Below, piece by piece: positions 51,748-61,956 of a stretch of 64,000 nt of DNA (the first letter of the stretch is position 1; every line of letters starts with the position of its first letter). Source of the stretch: Alphaproteobacteria bacterium (GTDB lineage: Bacteria > Pseudomonadota > Alphaproteobacteria > Micavibrionales > UBA2020); the NCBI GenBank assembly GCA_021413445.1, contig JAIOQI010000043.1:20963-84962 (forward strand). Reading direction: 5' to 3'. A model generated the notes under the pieces. That model was not told where the DNA came from, did no database searches, and saw nothing but the letters and a program-made list of their open reading frames with translations. The position numbers and the translations under genes were made by a program.

Positions 51748-52440
51748 ATGACCATCAGCGTATCAGCAACCCCGGCCACGACCTATCCCGCCTCTGCCGC
51801 ACCGCCGGCCGCCGCGACGGGGACGGTATCGGACGGGAAGCAGCTCAACCAGAATTTCGACCAGTTCCTGCTGCTGCTCACCGCCCAGCTCAAGAACCAG
51901 GACCCGCTCTCGCCGATGGATTCCACGCAGTTCACCAACCAGCTGGTCAGCTTCTCCGGCGTCGAGCAGCAAATCAAGATGAACAGCCGCCTGGAAAAAC
52001 TTCTGGCCCTGTCGGCCGCCAGCCAGACCACGCTGGGGCTCAGCTATATCGGCCTCAATGTGGATATGCAGGGCAGCGACTTCAAGTACTACGGCGCCGG
52101 CGACGCCAAAATGTCCTACAATCTTCCTGCCGACGCCGCCATCAACACGGTCAGCATCATCGACCAGGACGGCCATACGGTCTATTCGCAAGGCGGCGTG
52201 CTGGCCGGCGGGGCGCATGAATTTACCTGGAACGGGAAAGACCAGGAAGGCAATCCGGTTCCCGCCGGAACCTATCATTTCCGCGTCGATGCGCTCGACA
52301 CGCAGCAAAAAAACATGACGGTGACGACGGTGGTTCCGGGCCTCGTCGAGGGCATCCAGACGGCCGATGACGGCAGCATCATGCTGATCGTCAACGACCA
52401 GGAAGTCCCGATGTCGGATATCCGCAAGGCAACCCTGTAA
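51748..52440 (+). CDS. flgD: Flagellar hook capping protein FlgD
   Basis: A 230-residue hook cap. N-terminal export/cap region: NFDQFLLLLTAQLKNQDPLS then PMDSTQFTNQLVSFSGVEQQ, the strongest family motif. C-terminal FlgD Ig-like domain: GAHEFTWNGKDQEGNPVPAG then TYHFRVDALD. AAGGAGA precedes the start. It is needed for hook polymerisation and is removed at the end. Confidence 0.95.
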   Translation: MTISVSATPATTYPASAAPPAAATGTVSDGKQLNQNFDQFLLLLTAQLKNQDPLSPMDSTQFTNQLVSFSGVEQQIKMNSRLEKLLALSAASQTTLGLSYIGLNVDMQGSDFKYYGAGDAKMSYNLPADAAINTVSIIDQDGHTVYSQGGVLAGGAHEFTWNGKDQEGNPVPAGTYHFRVDALDTQQKNMTVTTVVPGLVEGIQTADDGSIMLIVNDQEVPMSDIRKATL

Positions 52441-52454
52441 GGCCGTGAACCCAA

Positions 52455-52472
52455 CTGGCATGAGTATTGCAA
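52455..52472 (+). promoter_or_regulatory. Sigma-54 promoter of flgE
   Basis: CTGGCATGAGTATTGCA: GG (52457-52458), ten bases, GC (52469-52470), with TTGCA at the -12 element. It lies about 50 bases before the flgE start. Confidence 0.85.
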
Positions 52473-52518
52473 CAAACATTCCGAGTTTTAATTTCAACCT
52501 TAAAGAAGGAGACTAAGT

Positions 52519-54177
52519 ATGAGCGTTTTCGGTTCCCTGTTCACGGCGGTTTCGGGCCTTGCATCGCAGAGCGATTCCATCAGCATGATCTCGAACAACA
52601 TCGCCAACGTCAGCACCATCGGCTATAAAAGAACCGATGCCGCCTTCTCAAGCCTGGTGACCAGCTCCGGCCGCTCCACCGCCTACAGCTCCGGCTCCGT
52701 GCGCTCGGTGCAGAACGCGCGTATCGACCAGCAGGGCATTTTGCAGCAAAGCACGTCCAGCACCGACATCGCCCTCTCCGGCAACGGTTTCTTCATTGTC
52801 AAATCATCGGCGACCGACCCGCTCTCGGAACCCCTTTATACCCGCGCCGGCTCCTTCTCCGAGGATTCCAGCGGCGTCCTGAGAAATGCCTCAGGGTTCT
52901 TCCTGCAAGGCTGGCCGGTTGACCAGAACGGAAACCTGCCCGCCTCCCAGGCCGATATTTCCTCGCTTTCCCCGGTCGATGTCGCCTTCGTCGGCGGGTT
53001 GACCCTGCCCACGACCACCGCCGCTCTGGCGATGAACCTGAAATCAAGCGAAACGCAGTCTGCCTATCCCATCGCGGACGGTTTTACGGCGGACTTCTCC
53101 CGCAGCATCAAGGTGTATGACTCGCTCGGCGCCGGTCATGACCTGACCGTGAACTTCAAGAAGATGACCAGCCCCACTGCAACGGTAACCGGCACTTTCG
53201 ACATCGGTTCCATTGTCGGGCCGTTGTCAAACACGGCGCCCTTCACCGGCCTGGAAACCTTCGACATCACCATCGGGGCCGTCGGGCCGACGACCATCAC
53301 CCTCGACGGGGGCGTTGCCAAACTGCTGGCTGACATTAACGCCATCGTCGATCCCCTGACCCTCAAGCCCCTGGCCTATGCCCAGATCGACGCCAACGGC
53401 TTTCTTTCAATCAAGACCAGGGAGACCGGCTCAAACATCACGCTGGCCGACGGCGTGGGAACCCCCCTTGCAACCGCCAACAAGCTCGGCCTCCTCGCCA
53501 ACATCGGGGTCACGGCGGCGCCGACAGCCCCCACGCTCCTGACCCCGCTGAGCACAAACGACACCATCAGCACCGAAGGGTGGTGGACGGTCGATTTCAG
53601 GACTCCGTCAGGCGCCATCATCAAAACGGGCGCGCTCAACTTCACCGGCGACGGGGTGCTCAACGGCGTACAGGACCTGAACAACCAGACCCAGGTCAGC
53701 CTGGACAATATCGACTGGGCAAACGACTCGACCCCGCAGGATATTTCCTTCGACATATCGGGCTTCAGCCAGTTCGCCGGCCAGTACAACGTGATCTCGT
53801 CGGCGCAGAACGGCGCCGAGCTCGGCCTGAGGACCGGCATCTCCATCGACAAGGACGGTTATGTGGTGGCCCAGTTCAGCAACGGCCAGAAATCCAGGAT
53901 CTTCAAGCTGGCGATCGCCACCTTCGCCAACGCCAATGGCCTCAATGAATTGACCGGCAACGTGTTCCGCGAATCCGACTCGTCAGGCAGCTACAACCTG
54001 CGCGAAGCGGGGCAGGGCGGCGCCGGTTCCGTCGCCAGCGGCTCGCTGGAAGCCTCCAACGTGGATCTTGCCGATGAGTTCTCCAAGATGATCGTCACGC
54101 AGCGCGCCTACTCCGCGAACACCAAAGTCATCAGCACCGCCGACCAGATGATGCAGGAGCTGCTGCAACTCCGTTAA
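52519..54177 (+). CDS. flgE: Flagellar hook protein FlgE
   Basis: A 552-residue hook subunit. N-terminal rod/hook signature: SLFTAVSGLASQSDSISMIS then NNIANVSTIGYKRTDAAFSS. The family block ALSGNGFFIV precedes the domain containing YTRAGSFSEDSSGVLRNASG and GFFLQGW. The C-terminus ends with EASNVDLADEFSKMIVTQRA, YSANTKVISTADQMMQELLQ. AAGGAGA precedes the start. It is expressed from its own sigma-54 promoter and followed by a terminator. Confidence 0.96.
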   Translation: MSVFGSLFTAVSGLASQSDSISMISNNIANVSTIGYKRTDAAFSSLVTSSGRSTAYSSGSVRSVQNARIDQQGILQQSTSSTDIALSGNGFFIVKSSATDPLSEPLYTRAGSFSEDSSGVLRNASGFFLQGWPVDQNGNLPASQADISSLSPVDVAFVGGLTLPTTTAALAMNLKSSETQSAYPIADGFTADFSRSIKVYDSLGAGHDLTVNFKKMTSPTATVTGTFDIGSIVGPLSNTAPFTGLETFDITIGAVGPTTITLDGGVAKLLADINAIVDPLTLKPLAYAQIDANGFLSIKTRETGSNITLADGVGTPLATANKLGLLANIGVTAAPTAPTLLTPLSTNDTISTEGWWTVDFRTPSGAIIKTGALNFTGDGVLNGVQDLNNQTQVSLDNIDWANDSTPQDISFDISGFSQFAGQYNVISSAQNGAELGLRTGISIDKDGYVVAQFSNGQKSRIFKLAIATFANANGLNELTGNVFRESDSSGSYNLREAGQGGAGSVASGSLEASNVDLADEFSKMIVTQRAYSANTKVISTADQMMQELLQLR

Positions 54178-54206
54178 ACGCTGACAGGGATACAAGCCTG
54201 GCTTGA

Positions 54207-54247
54207 ACGACGCCTCCGGGGAGAATCCTCGGGGGCGTTGGTCTTTT
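54207..54247 (+). terminator. Terminator after flgE
   Basis: G+C-rich stem ACGCCTCCGGGG/CCTCGGGGGCGT (two mismatches) then GGTCTTTT. Confidence 0.7.
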
Positions 54248-54250
54248 AGA

Positions 54251-54374
54251 AGAGCGTTTCTGCTTTCATTGTACGCTAGGCAGCCGAGGCGAGGCGCGCG
54301 GAGCGTACTTTTAAGTACGTGAGCACGCCGAGACCGAAGGATAACGACGCGTACGATGAAATGAGAAACGCTCT
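54251..54374. repeat. 124-base imperfect palindrome
   Basis: The outer arms AGAGCGTTTCT (54251-54261) and AGAAACGCTCT (54364-54374) pair perfectly. Next, TTTCATTGTACGC pairs with GCGTACGATGAAA with one mismatch, and the centre is GTACTTTTAAGTAC. The whole can fold into one long cruciform or hairpin. It lies between the flgE terminator and the stop of the convergent oxidoreductase gene, overlapping that stop. It looks like an extragenic palindromic or miniature inverted-repeat element. Confidence 0.7.
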
Positions 54375-55659
54375 ATATGTCCATGGCGTCGCGGGCGCGC
54401 CACCACCAATAGACCATCTGCGCGGCGTAGCGCCCCAGCTTGCCGCCAGCATAAGAAATGCCGAACGGCGAAAAGGCCTTGTAGGACTGGTCGCCCTCCG
54501 CAATCGCCGCCGCGACGATTTCGCCGCCCGCCGTCGTCGGGCAGAGGCCGTGGCCGCCGTAGCCGGTGTTGTACCAGTAGCCCGGCTCGATCTGGCCGAT
54601 CTGCGGCATTTTGTGCGGCGCATAGCACAAAAGCCCCGCCCATGACACTTCCGGCGTCACATGGCCTTCAAGCTGCGGGTAGAGCTTGAACATGTCGTGC
54701 AGCATGGCCTCGGCGATATTCTTCGGGTGCGCCCACAGGCCGACCCGTCCGCCCCACAGCAGGCGGTTGTCCGGCAGGATGCGGTAATAGTCGCTGCAAA
54801 AACGCGTATCGTAAATGGCATAAGGGGTGTCGATGGCGCTCTTGAGGACGCTTTCCTCGATCGGCGCCGTGGTCATGATATAAGTCTGCACCGGGAACGC
54901 CGCGTTTTCCAGGCGGCGGTCGAGCCCTTCCATGTAAATCGCGCAGCACAGCACGACATGCTTCGCCTTCACCTTGCCCGCCGCGGTATGAACGACCCAC
55001 GACGCGCCCTCGCGCTCGATTTTCAGCGCCGGGCTGTTTTCAAAGATCTTGCCGCCCTTATTTGCAATAGCTTTGCCCAGCCCGCGCACATAGCGCAGGG
55101 GGTTGAACTGGAAGTCGTGCGGCGCAAAGATGCCGTCGTAATACTTGTCGGTCTTGCAGATCTCCTGCACGCGGTCACGGGACCAGAACTCGAAGCCGAG
55201 GCCGAAATTGTCGTTCGCCTCGTTGATGTATTTCTTCAGCGCCTCGGCCTTGTTGCGCCAGGAAACGGTCAGCACGCCGTCGATCACCGGGCCGCAGTCG
55301 ATATTGAATTCGCTGATGCGCTTTTTAATCAGCTTCCGCGCGTTCTTGGTGAGCTCGACCAGCGCTTGAGCCTTTTCCAGCCCCAGCGTTTTCGCCAGGC
55401 TGCTCTCGCCCGCCGCGTAACCCTTGGCGACGAAGCCGGCGTTGCGCCCCGACGCCCCCCAGCCGATGCGCTTGGCTTCGATCAACACGATATTTTTACC
55501 GCGTTCGACCAGCCCCAGCGCGGTATTGATCCCCGCCAGCCCGCCGCCAATGACGCAGACATCGGCCTCCGTCACGCCGCTGAGCGTGGGGTAATGCACA
55601 TCTTCATCCAGATGGCGCATATAGTAAGTGTCGATATAATTTTCTACTGGGCTGGTCAT
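54373..55659 (-). CDS. FAD-dependent oxidoreductase (PuuB/DAO family)
   Basis: A 428-residue flavoenzyme of the D-amino-acid oxidase fold. The dinucleotide site is DVCVIGGGLAGINTALGLVE, followed by the acidic GKNIVLIEAKR and the family motif GWGASGRNAGFV. Near the C-terminus GYGGHGLCPTTAGGEIVAAA is the second FAD contact. The overall pattern is closest to gamma-glutamylputrescine oxidase and related amine oxidases. No other puu genes are present, so the substrate is open. AAGGAA precedes the start. It follows the DUF218 gene by 12 bases. Confidence 0.85.
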   Translation of the reverse strand: MTSPVENYIDTYYMRHLDEDVHYPTLSGVTEADVCVIGGGLAGINTALGLVERGKNIVLIEAKRIGWGASGRNAGFVAKGYAAGESSLAKTLGLEKAQALVELTKNARKLIKKRISEFNIDCGPVIDGVLTVSWRNKAEALKKYINEANDNFGLGFEFWSRDRVQEICKTDKYYDGIFAPHDFQFNPLRYVRGLGKAIANKGGKIFENSPALKIEREGASWVVHTAAGKVKAKHVVLCCAIYMEGLDRRLENAAFPVQTYIMTTAPIEESVLKSAIDTPYAIYDTRFCSDYYRILPDNRLLWGGRVGLWAHPKNIAEAMLHDMFKLYPQLEGHVTPEVSWAGLLCYAPHKMPQIGQIEPGYWYNTGYGGHGLCPTTAGGEIVAAAIAEGDQSYKAFSPFGISYAGGKLGRYAAQMVYWWWRARDAMDI

Positions 55660-55671
55660 GGCCGGGGTTCC

Positions 55672-56307
55672 TTAGGGTGCGGGCGGACGGGAACCCGGTG
55701 GTTTTGGCCGCCGGGACGCCTCCTGTTGAATTTTTTCAAGGTCGATTTCCTGGATAAACCCCTTCGCCTTGTAGTCGGGGATTTTGTCGAATTCGCTGAG
55801 GACTTTTGCCCTGAATTCGGAATGCGTGTGCCAGAGTTCTTTCGGCACGCCGAAGCAATTGCCGCCGACAAACATCTTGGCGACCTGCGGCCAGTGCCGC
55901 TCCAGCGTCATCAGGAAACGCCGCGACGCGTGGACGTGACCGATGGCGAGCACCGAACCTATATTGGCCAGCCCCTTCTTCTCGTCCAGCAGCGCCATGG
56001 AATAGACGACGTTCTCGCCGCAGTTGCGCGCCTTGTCCTCGACCATGATAATCTCGGCCGGCACGCCCCTGGCCAGCAGCACGTCGCGCATGCGGTGGGC
56101 TTCCAGCCGCCCGTCGTCGGTGGCGACGCCGCCCGACACCACGATCAGGCTGAAATAGCCGCGGTGATAAAGCTCCGCCGCCTGCGCCGCCAGATGGTCG
56201 GCATGCGGGTTGCCGAAAACCAGGCAGACATCCGCGCGCGCCAATGGCGTCTCGACCAGCATATAGTCGCCAACGGCCTTCAGGAATGCGGCGGAAAGGT
56301 TCTTCAT
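55672..56307 (-). CDS. DUF218/YdcF-type protein
   Basis: A 211-residue protein with the DUF218 core: LVFGNPHADHLAAQAAELYH, LIVVSGGVATDD, EAHRMRDVLLARGVPAEIIM, VEDKARNCGENV and the His in AIGHVHASRRF. The family has a Rossmann-like fold; members act in envelope metabolism or bind nucleotides, without a settled role. There is no membrane anchor, unlike the ElyC group. A Pro/Arg-rich tail ends the chain. It starts one base from the aspS stop and is probably cotranscribed with aspS and the oxidoreductase. Confidence 0.85.
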   Translation of the reverse strand: MKNLSAAFLKAVGDYMLVETPLARADVCLVFGNPHADHLAAQAAELYHRGYFSLIVVSGGVATDDGRLEAHRMRDVLLARGVPAEIIMVEDKARNCGENVVYSMALLDEKKGLANIGSVLAIGHVHASRRFLMTLERHWPQVAKMFVGGNCFGVPKELWHTHSEFRAKVLSEFDKIPDYKAKGFIQEIDLEKIQQEASRRPKPPGSRPPAP

Positions 56308-56308
56308 T

Positions 56309-58126
56309 TTAACCGGCGGCCTTTATCTGCGCCTTGGGGAGATCCATCTTGATATGGACGTCCTTCAGCAGGTTCGGCTCGACGGTCGTCGGCGCGTTCA
56401 TCAGCAGGTCTTCCGCCTGCTGGTTCATCGGGAAGGCGATGACTTCGCGCACGTTCTTCTGGTCGGCGAGGAACATCACCATGCGGTCGATGCCGAAAGC
56501 GCAGCCGCCGTGCGGCGGGGCGCCGAACTTGAAGGCGTTGTACATGCCGCCGAATTTCGTCTCGACCTCGCCTTTCGGGTAGCCGGCGATGTCAAAAGCC
56601 CGCTCCATGATTTCCGGCACGTGGTTGCGGATGCCGCCCGAGGCCAGCTCGATGCCGTTCAGGACGCAGTCGTACTGATAGGCCTTGATTTTCAGCGGAT
56701 CCTGCGTGTTCAGCGCGTGCAGGCCGCCAGCCGGCATGGAGAACGGGTTGTGGGAGAAATCGACCTTGCCGGTCTTTTCGTTGATCTCGTACATCGGGAA
56801 ATCGACGATCCAGCTGAAGATGAACTTGTGCTTGTCGATGATGTCCATCTCTTCCGCGATCTTGGTGCGCGCCTTGCCGGCGAAGGGCGCGGCCTTCTCG
56901 ACCATGTCGCAGACGAAGAACACGGCGTCGCCGGATCCGGCACCAGTCAGTTTCTTGAGTTCTTCCTGCGCCGCGGCGGGGATGAATTTTGCAATCGGGC
57001 CCTTGCCCTCGGCGCCTTCAAACACGACATAACCCAGACCCACAGCGCCCTCACCCTTCGCCCAGTCGTTCAGCTTGTCGAAGAAGCTGCGCGGACGGTC
57101 GGAGACTTTCGGGGCGCGGATGGCACGCACCACGCCGCCCTTTTCCAGCACGGATTTGAAGGCATTGAAAGTCACATCGTCACGCTTGAATACAGATGTC
57201 ACATCCGTAATCACCAGCGGGTTGCGCAGGTCCGGCTTGTCGTTGCCGTACTTCAGCATCGATTCATCATAAGGGATGCGTACAAACGGAGGTTTTGAAA
57301 CCTCGAACTTCTTGCCGGTGAAATTGGAGAATTCCTCGAACACGCCGTAAATGACCGGCTCCATGGTGGCGAAAATATCGTCCTGCGTCACGAAAGAGCG
57401 CTCGACGTCAAGCTGGTAGAATTCTCCGGCGGTGCGGTCGGCGCGCGCATCCTCGTCGCGGAAGCAGGGCGCGATCTGGAAGTACTTGTCGAAGCCCGAC
57501 ATCATCAGCAACTGCTTGAACTGCTGCGGCGCCTGCGGCAGGGCATAGAACTTGCCGGGATGCAGGCGGGAGGGCACCAGAAAGTCACGCGCGCCCTCAG
57601 GTGAGGAGGCGGTCAGGATCGGGGTCTGGAATTCAAGGAAGCCCTGCTCGATCATGCGGCGGCGCAAGCTGGAAATAACGTCGCAGCGCAGCACGATATT
57701 CCGGTGAAGCACGTCGCGGCGCAGGTCGAGGAAACGGTAGCGCAGGCGCACTTCCTCGCCGTAAGGCTCGTCGGTGTTCACTTGCAGCGGCAGCATGTCG
57801 GTCACTGGCGCGGACAGCAGGTCGAAGGTCTTGAGCTTGACCTCGATCTCGCCGGTCGGCAGATGCTTGTTGACGGTTTCCGGCGTCCGCGCCACCACTT
57901 CGCCCGTGATCGAGACCACGTTCTCCAGCCGCAGCTTTTCAAAAGCCGGGAACATCGGGTTGTCGGTATTGATGACGCATTGCGTCAGGCCGTAATGGTC
58001 GCGCAGATCGACGAACAGCAGCCCGCCGTGGTCGCGCTTGCGGTGGATCCAGCCGGAAATCTTCACGGTCTGGCCCTTGTGCTCGGCGCGCAGCTGGTTG
58101 CAGGTATGGGTGCGGTAGGCGTGCAT
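56309..58126 (-). CDS. aspS: Aspartyl-tRNA synthetase
   Basis: A 605-residue class II synthetase of bacterial length. The N-terminal OB domain contains [20 protein letters not shown]. Motif 2 ([20 protein letters not shown]) and motif 3 ([20 protein letters not shown]) are intact, and the bacterial GAD insertion is present. The start at 58126 ([12 protein letters not shown]) follows GAGGAC; the frame extends to 58231 but overlaps trmD's leader and has no family homology. In many alphaproteobacteria the enzyme is non-discriminating and also charges tRNA-Asn; this cannot be settled here. Confidence 0.95.
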   Translation of the reverse strand: MHAYRTHTCNQLRAEHKGQTVKISGWIHRKRDHGGLLFVDLRDHYGLTQCVINTDNPMFPAFEKLRLENVVSITGEVVARTPETVNKHLPTGEIEVKLKTFDLLSAPVTDMLPLQVNTDEPYGEEVRLRYRFLDLRRDVLHRNIVLRCDVISSLRRRMIEQGFLEFQTPILTASSPEGARDFLVPSRLHPGKFYALPQAPQQFKQLLMMSGFDKYFQIAPCFRDEDARADRTAGEFYQLDVERSFVTQDDIFATMEPVIYGVFEEFSNFTGKKFEVSKPPFVRIPYDESMLKYGNDKPDLRNPLVITDVTSVFKRDDVTFNAFKSVLEKGGVVRAIRAPKVSDRPRSFFDKLNDWAKGEGAVGLGYVVFEGAEGKGPIAKFIPAAAQEELKKLTGAGSGDAVFFVCDMVEKAAPFAGKARTKIAEEMDIIDKHKFIFSWIVDFPMYEINEKTGKVDFSHNPFSMPAGGLHALNTQDPLKIKAYQYDCVLNGIELASGGIRNHVPEIMERAFDIAGYPKGEVETKFGGMYNAFKFGAPPHGGCAFGIDRMVMFLADQKNVREVIAFPMNQQAEDLLMNAPTTVEPNLLKDVHIKMDLPKAQIKAAG

Positions 58127-58220
58127 GATTGTCCTCATAATAGTCTTTGAAAAAATGATGCTCTTTTTTAACAGAAAACTCTGAAAAAACAACTGGTTTT
58201 GCCAGAATGGTGAACTTATA

Positions 58221-58967
58221 ATGGCTGCCATAGAAAGAAAAACAATGATTTCAGCCTTTCACATCAAAATCCTGACCCTTTTCCCCGAAATGTTTCCGGG
58301 CGTGCTGGGCATGAGCTTGTCCGGCAAGGCGCTGGAAAAAGGCCTTTGGTCGCTGGAAACCGTGCAGATTCGCGACTTCGCCACCGACAACCACAAAACC
58401 GTCGATGACACCCCCTGCGGTGGCGGCGCGGGGATGGTGATGAAGCCGGATATCCTCGACAAGGCGCTGCGCGCCCACCAGCCCATCGGCAGGTTCATCT
58501 ACATGACCCCGCGCGGCAAGCCGCTGACGCAGGAGCTCGTCCGCGACCTGGTGAAGGAACCGCAGCTGACGATTTTGTGCGGACGGTATGAAGGGGTCGA
58601 TCAGCGCCTGCTCGACGCTTATCAGGCCGAAGAAATCTGCATCGGCGACTACGTGCTCTCCGGCGGCGAGCCGGCGGCGATGATCCTGCTCGATGCCTGC
58701 ATCCGCCTGCTGCCCGATGTTTTAGGAAATATGGAAACCCACAACGAAGAGAGCTTCGAGAACGGCCTGCTGGAATATCCCCACTACACCCGCCCTACCG
58801 TCTGGAGCGGGCCGGACGGGGTGGAGCGGGCGGTGCCGGAAGTGCTAACTTCCGGACATCACGGCAAAATTTCCGCCTGGCGGCAGGCAGAGTCCGAGGC
58901 CATCACCCAGGCCCGGCGCCCGGATTTGTGGGGAAAACACCAGTCCCGCCCCAAAAAACCCAAATAA
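58221..58967 (+). CDS. trmD: tRNA (guanine-N1-)-methyltransferase
   Basis: A 248-residue SPOUT methyltransferase that makes m1G37. Motifs are [45 protein letters not shown], and [20 protein letters not shown], which together form the deep-trefoil SAM site. The C-terminal domain ends near [12 protein letters not shown]. The start is taken as 58221 (GGTGA upstream); 58245 is an alternative that would shorten the N-terminus by eight residues. trmD-rplS order is standard. Confidence 0.94.
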   Translation: MAAIERKTMISAFHIKILTLFPEMFPGVLGMSLSGKALEKGLWSLETVQIRDFATDNHKTVDDTPCGGGAGMVMKPDILDKALRAHQPIGRFIYMTPRGKPLTQELVRDLVKEPQLTILCGRYEGVDQRLLDAYQAEEICIGDYVLSGGEPAAMILLDACIRLLPDVLGNMETHNEESFENGLLEYPHYTRPTVWSGPDGVERAVPEVLTSGHHGKISAWRQAESEAITQARRPDLWGKHQSRPKKPK

Positions 58968-59068
58968 TAGCTTGATATTCCGCCCCCTTTCAGCGTAATA
59001 ATCCTCACCGGAATGAATCGACATAAAGCGATTCATCCACCCGCTAAACAACAAGATGGAGCCGCCGG

Positions 59069-59086
59069 AGCGTTCACGTGAACGCT
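59069..59086. promoter_or_regulatory. Perfect 18-bp palindrome before rplS
   Basis: AGCGTTCACGTGAACGCT is a perfect dyad 36 bases before the rplS start. It may be an operator or a leader hairpin in the trmD-rplS transcript. Confidence 0.5.
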
Positions 59087-59121
59087 TTCGATATCGGGTT
59101 CCGATAAAAGGGACTAGAACC

Positions 59122-59562
59122 ATGAACGACTTAGAAAAATTCGAGCAACGGCAAGTCGCCGCCCTCTCCGCAAACAAAAAGATTCCGGATTTCGCTCCCG
59201 GCGACACCGTGCGCGTCAACGTAAAGATCGTTGAAGGCGCCGGCAAGGACATGAAGACCCGCATCCAGGCTTATGAAGGCGTGTGCATCGCCCGCGGCGG
59301 CAAAGGCCTCAACCAGAGCTTCACCGTGCGCAAGATCAGCTACGGCGAAGGTGTCGAGCGCGTTTTCCCGCTCTACGGCCCGGTCATTGATTCCATCGAG
59401 CTCGTCCGCCGCGGTTCCATCCGCCGCGCCAAGCTGTATTACCTGCGCGACCGCAGCGGCAAATCGGCGCGCATCACCGAGCGTACCGACGTCGGCAATG
59501 ACACGACTTCTTCCGCACAGGAAGAATCCGGCACTCCGGAAAAAAAAGCCGCTAACGCCTAA
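59122..59562 (+). CDS. rplS: 50S ribosomal protein L19
   Basis: A 146-residue ribosomal protein at the 30S-50S interface. The conserved core includes [56 protein letters not shown] and [18 protein letters not shown]. The C-terminal 30 residues form an acidic/Ser/Thr-rich extension ([19 protein letters not shown]) beyond the usual 115-130 residue length. The start at 59122 follows AAGGGA. Confidence 0.96.
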   Translation: MNDLEKFEQRQVAALSANKKIPDFAPGDTVRVNVKIVEGAGKDMKTRIQAYEGVCIARGGKGLNQSFTVRKISYGEGVERVFPLYGPVIDSIELVRRGSIRRAKLYYLRDRSGKSARITERTDVGNDTTSSAQEESGTPEKKAANA

Positions 59563-59591
59563 CAGTATTTTTTATAATCAAGGAAGCGACT

Positions 59592-59822
59592 ATGTCCATA
59601 TTACCGGCATTTAAGGCAACACTGGATAACAGCCTCAGCGCCAAGGAATGCGACGATGTTGTGAAGCAGATCAAAAAGATCAACGGCGTTATCAGCGTGG
59701 CTTTCAACGCCGCCAGCAATCCGAAGCAAATTTTGGTGACGTATCACGTTGCCTTGCACACCAATGCGGAAGATAAAGTCCGCAAGATGGCGGGCGTCAC
59801 GAAAATCGAGCCGATGCTCTGA
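59592..59822 (+). CDS. Small hypothetical protein with ferredoxin-like pattern
   Basis: A 76-residue protein with an alternating pattern (VVKQIKKINGVISVAFNAAS; ILVTYHVALHTNAEDKVRKM; VTKIEPML) like a small beta-alpha-beta fold, as in HMA or ACT-type domains. It has no CxxC metal motif. AAGGAAG precedes the start. It is followed by a strong terminator, closing the trmD-rplS region. Function unknown. Confidence 0.72.
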   Translation: MSILPAFKATLDNSLSAKECDDVVKQIKKINGVISVAFNAASNPKQILVTYHVALHTNAEDKVRKMAGVTKIEPML

Positions 59823-59848
59823 ACCGTCTTTAACCTGTAAAATCACTT

Positions 59849-59882
59849 AAAACAGCCCCTCGCAAGCGGGGCTGTTTTGTTT
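59849..59882 (+). terminator. Rho-independent terminator
   Basis: Stem AAAACAGCCCC/GGGGCTGTTTT with an eight-base loop, then GTTTT. Confidence 0.9.
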
Positions 59883-59939
59883 TATCCTGATACATCTTCG
59901 CCTGACCTCGGGGATGACAACGAGGGAGAGAGGTTTACC

Positions 59940-61346
59940 ATGTCAAAACCGCGCACCATGTTTGAAAAAATCTGGGACAGCCACGTTGTCCGGAAGAATG
60001 ACGACGGCACCTGCATCCTCTACATCGACCGCCACCTGGTCCATGAAGTCACCAGCCCGCAGGCGTTTGAGGGCCTGCGCCTGGCCGGGCGCAGGATGCG
60101 CCGTCCTGACGCCACGCTGGCGGTCGCCGACCACAACGTGCCGACCGCCGACCGCGCCACCGGCATCCATGACTCGGAAAGCCTCCTGCAGGTCGAGACC
60201 CTGACCAGCAACTGCAAGGAATTCGGCGTCACCCTTTTCGACATGCACGACAAGCGCCAAGGCATCGTGCACGTGATCGGCCCGGAACAGGGCATGACCC
60301 AGCCCGGCATGACCATCGTCTGCGGCGACAGCCACACTTCCACCCACGGCGCTTTCGGCGCGCTGGCCTTCGGCATCGGCACTTCGGAGGTCGAGCATGT
60401 GCTCGCCACCCAGACCCTGATGCAAAAGCCGGCCAGGAACATGCGCATCACTGTCGAGGGCGCTCTGCCGCTGGGCGTCACGGCCAAGGATGTCATCCTC
60501 GCCATCATCGGCAAGATCGGCACCGCGGGCGGCACCGGCTACGTCGTCGAATTCGCCGGTTCCGTAATCCGGGGCCTCAGCATGGAAGGGCGCATGACGG
60601 TCTGCAACATGACGATCGAGGCCGGCGCCCGCGCCGGGCTGATCGCGCCGGACGACACCACATTCAACTACATCAAGGGCCGCCCGATGGCGCCGCCGGA
60701 AAAAGACTGGGACAAAGCGGTTGCCTACTGGCGCACGCTGGCCTCCGACCCCGGCGCCACCTACGACAAGGAAGTCACCCTCAATGCCGCCGACATCGCG
60801 CCGCAAGTCACCTGGGGCACCAGCCCCGAAACGGTGGCGCCCATCACCGGCTATGTCCCCGACCCGGACAAAGTGGCCGAGCCCGCCAGAAAAACCGCCA
60901 TGAAGCACGCCCTCGAATACATGGGGCTGGCTCCCGGCACCAAGCTGACCGACATCAGGATCGACAAGGTGTTCATCGGCTCCTGCACCAATGGGCGCAT
61001 TGAAGACCTGCGCGCCGCCGCCGCCGTCGCCAAAGGCCGCAAGGTCGCCGCCGGAGTCTATGCGATGATCGTCCCCGGTTCCGGCCTCGTCAAGGCGCAG
61101 GCGGAACAGGAAGGCTTGGACAAAATTTTCAAGACGGCGGGCTTCGACTGGCGGGAGCCGGGCTGTTCAATGTGCCTCGCCATGAACGCCGACAAGCTGG
61201 AGCCGGGCGAGCGCTGCGCCGCCACCTCCAACCGCAACTTCGAGGGCCGCCAGGGCCGCGGCGGCCGCACCCACCTGATGAGCCCGGCCATGGCGGCGGC
61301 GGCGGCGATCACCGGAAAACTGACGGACGTAAGGGAGCTGGCGTAA
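59940..61346 (+). CDS. leuC: 3-isopropylmalate dehydratase, large subunit
   Basis: A 468-residue [4Fe-4S] aconitase-family subunit that isomerises 2- to 3-isopropylmalate in leucine synthesis. Motifs are [16 protein letters not shown] (N-terminus), [20 protein letters not shown], the first cluster Cys in [17 protein letters not shown], and the other two in [11 protein letters not shown], then [17 protein letters not shown]. The start at 59940 follows AGAGAGG; the longer frame from 59877 contains the terminator. leuD starts one base after the stop. Confidence 0.96.
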   Translation: MSKPRTMFEKIWDSHVVRKNDDGTCILYIDRHLVHEVTSPQAFEGLRLAGRRMRRPDATLAVADHNVPTADRATGIHDSESLLQVETLTSNCKEFGVTLFDMHDKRQGIVHVIGPEQGMTQPGMTIVCGDSHTSTHGAFGALAFGIGTSEVEHVLATQTLMQKPARNMRITVEGALPLGVTAKDVILAIIGKIGTAGGTGYVVEFAGSVIRGLSMEGRMTVCNMTIEAGARAGLIAPDDTTFNYIKGRPMAPPEKDWDKAVAYWRTLASDPGATYDKEVTLNAADIAPQVTWGTSPETVAPITGYVPDPDKVAEPARKTAMKHALEYMGLAPGTKLTDIRIDKVFIGSCTNGRIEDLRAAAAVAKGRKVAAGVYAMIVPGSGLVKAQAEQEGLDKIFKTAGFDWREPGCSMCLAMNADKLEPGERCAATSNRNFEGRQGRGGRTHLMSPAMAAAAAITGKLTDVRELA

Positions 61347-61347
61347 C

Positions 61348-61953
61348 ATGAAAGCATTCACTGTCCTGAAAGGCGTCGCCGCCCCCCTGCCCGTGCCGAA
61401 CATCGACACCGACAAGATCATCCCCAAGCAATACCTCAAGACCATCCAGCGCACCGGCCTCGGCCAGTACCTGTTCGATGAAATACGCTTCACGCCCGAC
61501 CGCAAGGAGCGCCCTGATTTCGTGCTCAACAAGCCCGCCTACCGGCAGGCGTCCATCCTGGTTGCCGGGGAGAATTTCGGCTGCGGCTCGTCGCGCGAGC
61601 ACGCGCCCTGGGCGCTGCTTGATTTCGGCATCCACTGCGTCATCGCGCCCAGCTATGCCGATATTTTTTACAACAACTGCTTCAAGAACGGCATCCTGCC
61701 GGTCATCATGCCCAAAGATAAAGTCGATATTCTCATGAAAGACGCCGAAGCCGGGAAGCCCCTGACCGTCGATCTCCCCCGCCAGAAAGTCCTGCGTGAC
61801 AACGGCGAGGCGTTTTCCTTCGAGATCGACGGCTTCCGCAAGCACTGCCTGGTCAACGGCCTCGACGATATCGGCCTGACCCTGGAACACGAACCAGACA
61901 TCACAGCTTTTGAAAAACAACAGAAAGGAAGCCAGTCCTGGCTTTATAAATAA
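61348..61953 (+). CDS. leuD: 3-isopropylmalate dehydratase, small subunit
   Basis: A 201-residue subunit supplying the swivelling domain of the LeuCD enzyme. Motifs are [60 protein letters not shown] and KNGILPV. Length is typical. It overlaps nothing and is followed after three bases by the permease gene. Confidence 0.96.
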   Translation: MKAFTVLKGVAAPLPVPNIDTDKIIPKQYLKTIQRTGLGQYLFDEIRFTPDRKERPDFVLNKPAYRQASILVAGENFGCGSSREHAPWALLDFGIHCVIAPSYADIFYNNCFKNGILPVIMPKDKVDILMKDAEAGKPLTVDLPRQKVLRDNGEAFSFEIDGFRKHCLVNGLDDIGLTLEHEPDITAFEKQQKGSQSWLYK

Positions 61954-61956
61954 GAC

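Noticed and set aside
54661..56352. 563-codon plus-strand frame opposite the oxidoreductase and DUF218 genes
   Set aside because: It spans two well-supported genes on the other strand and shows no domain.
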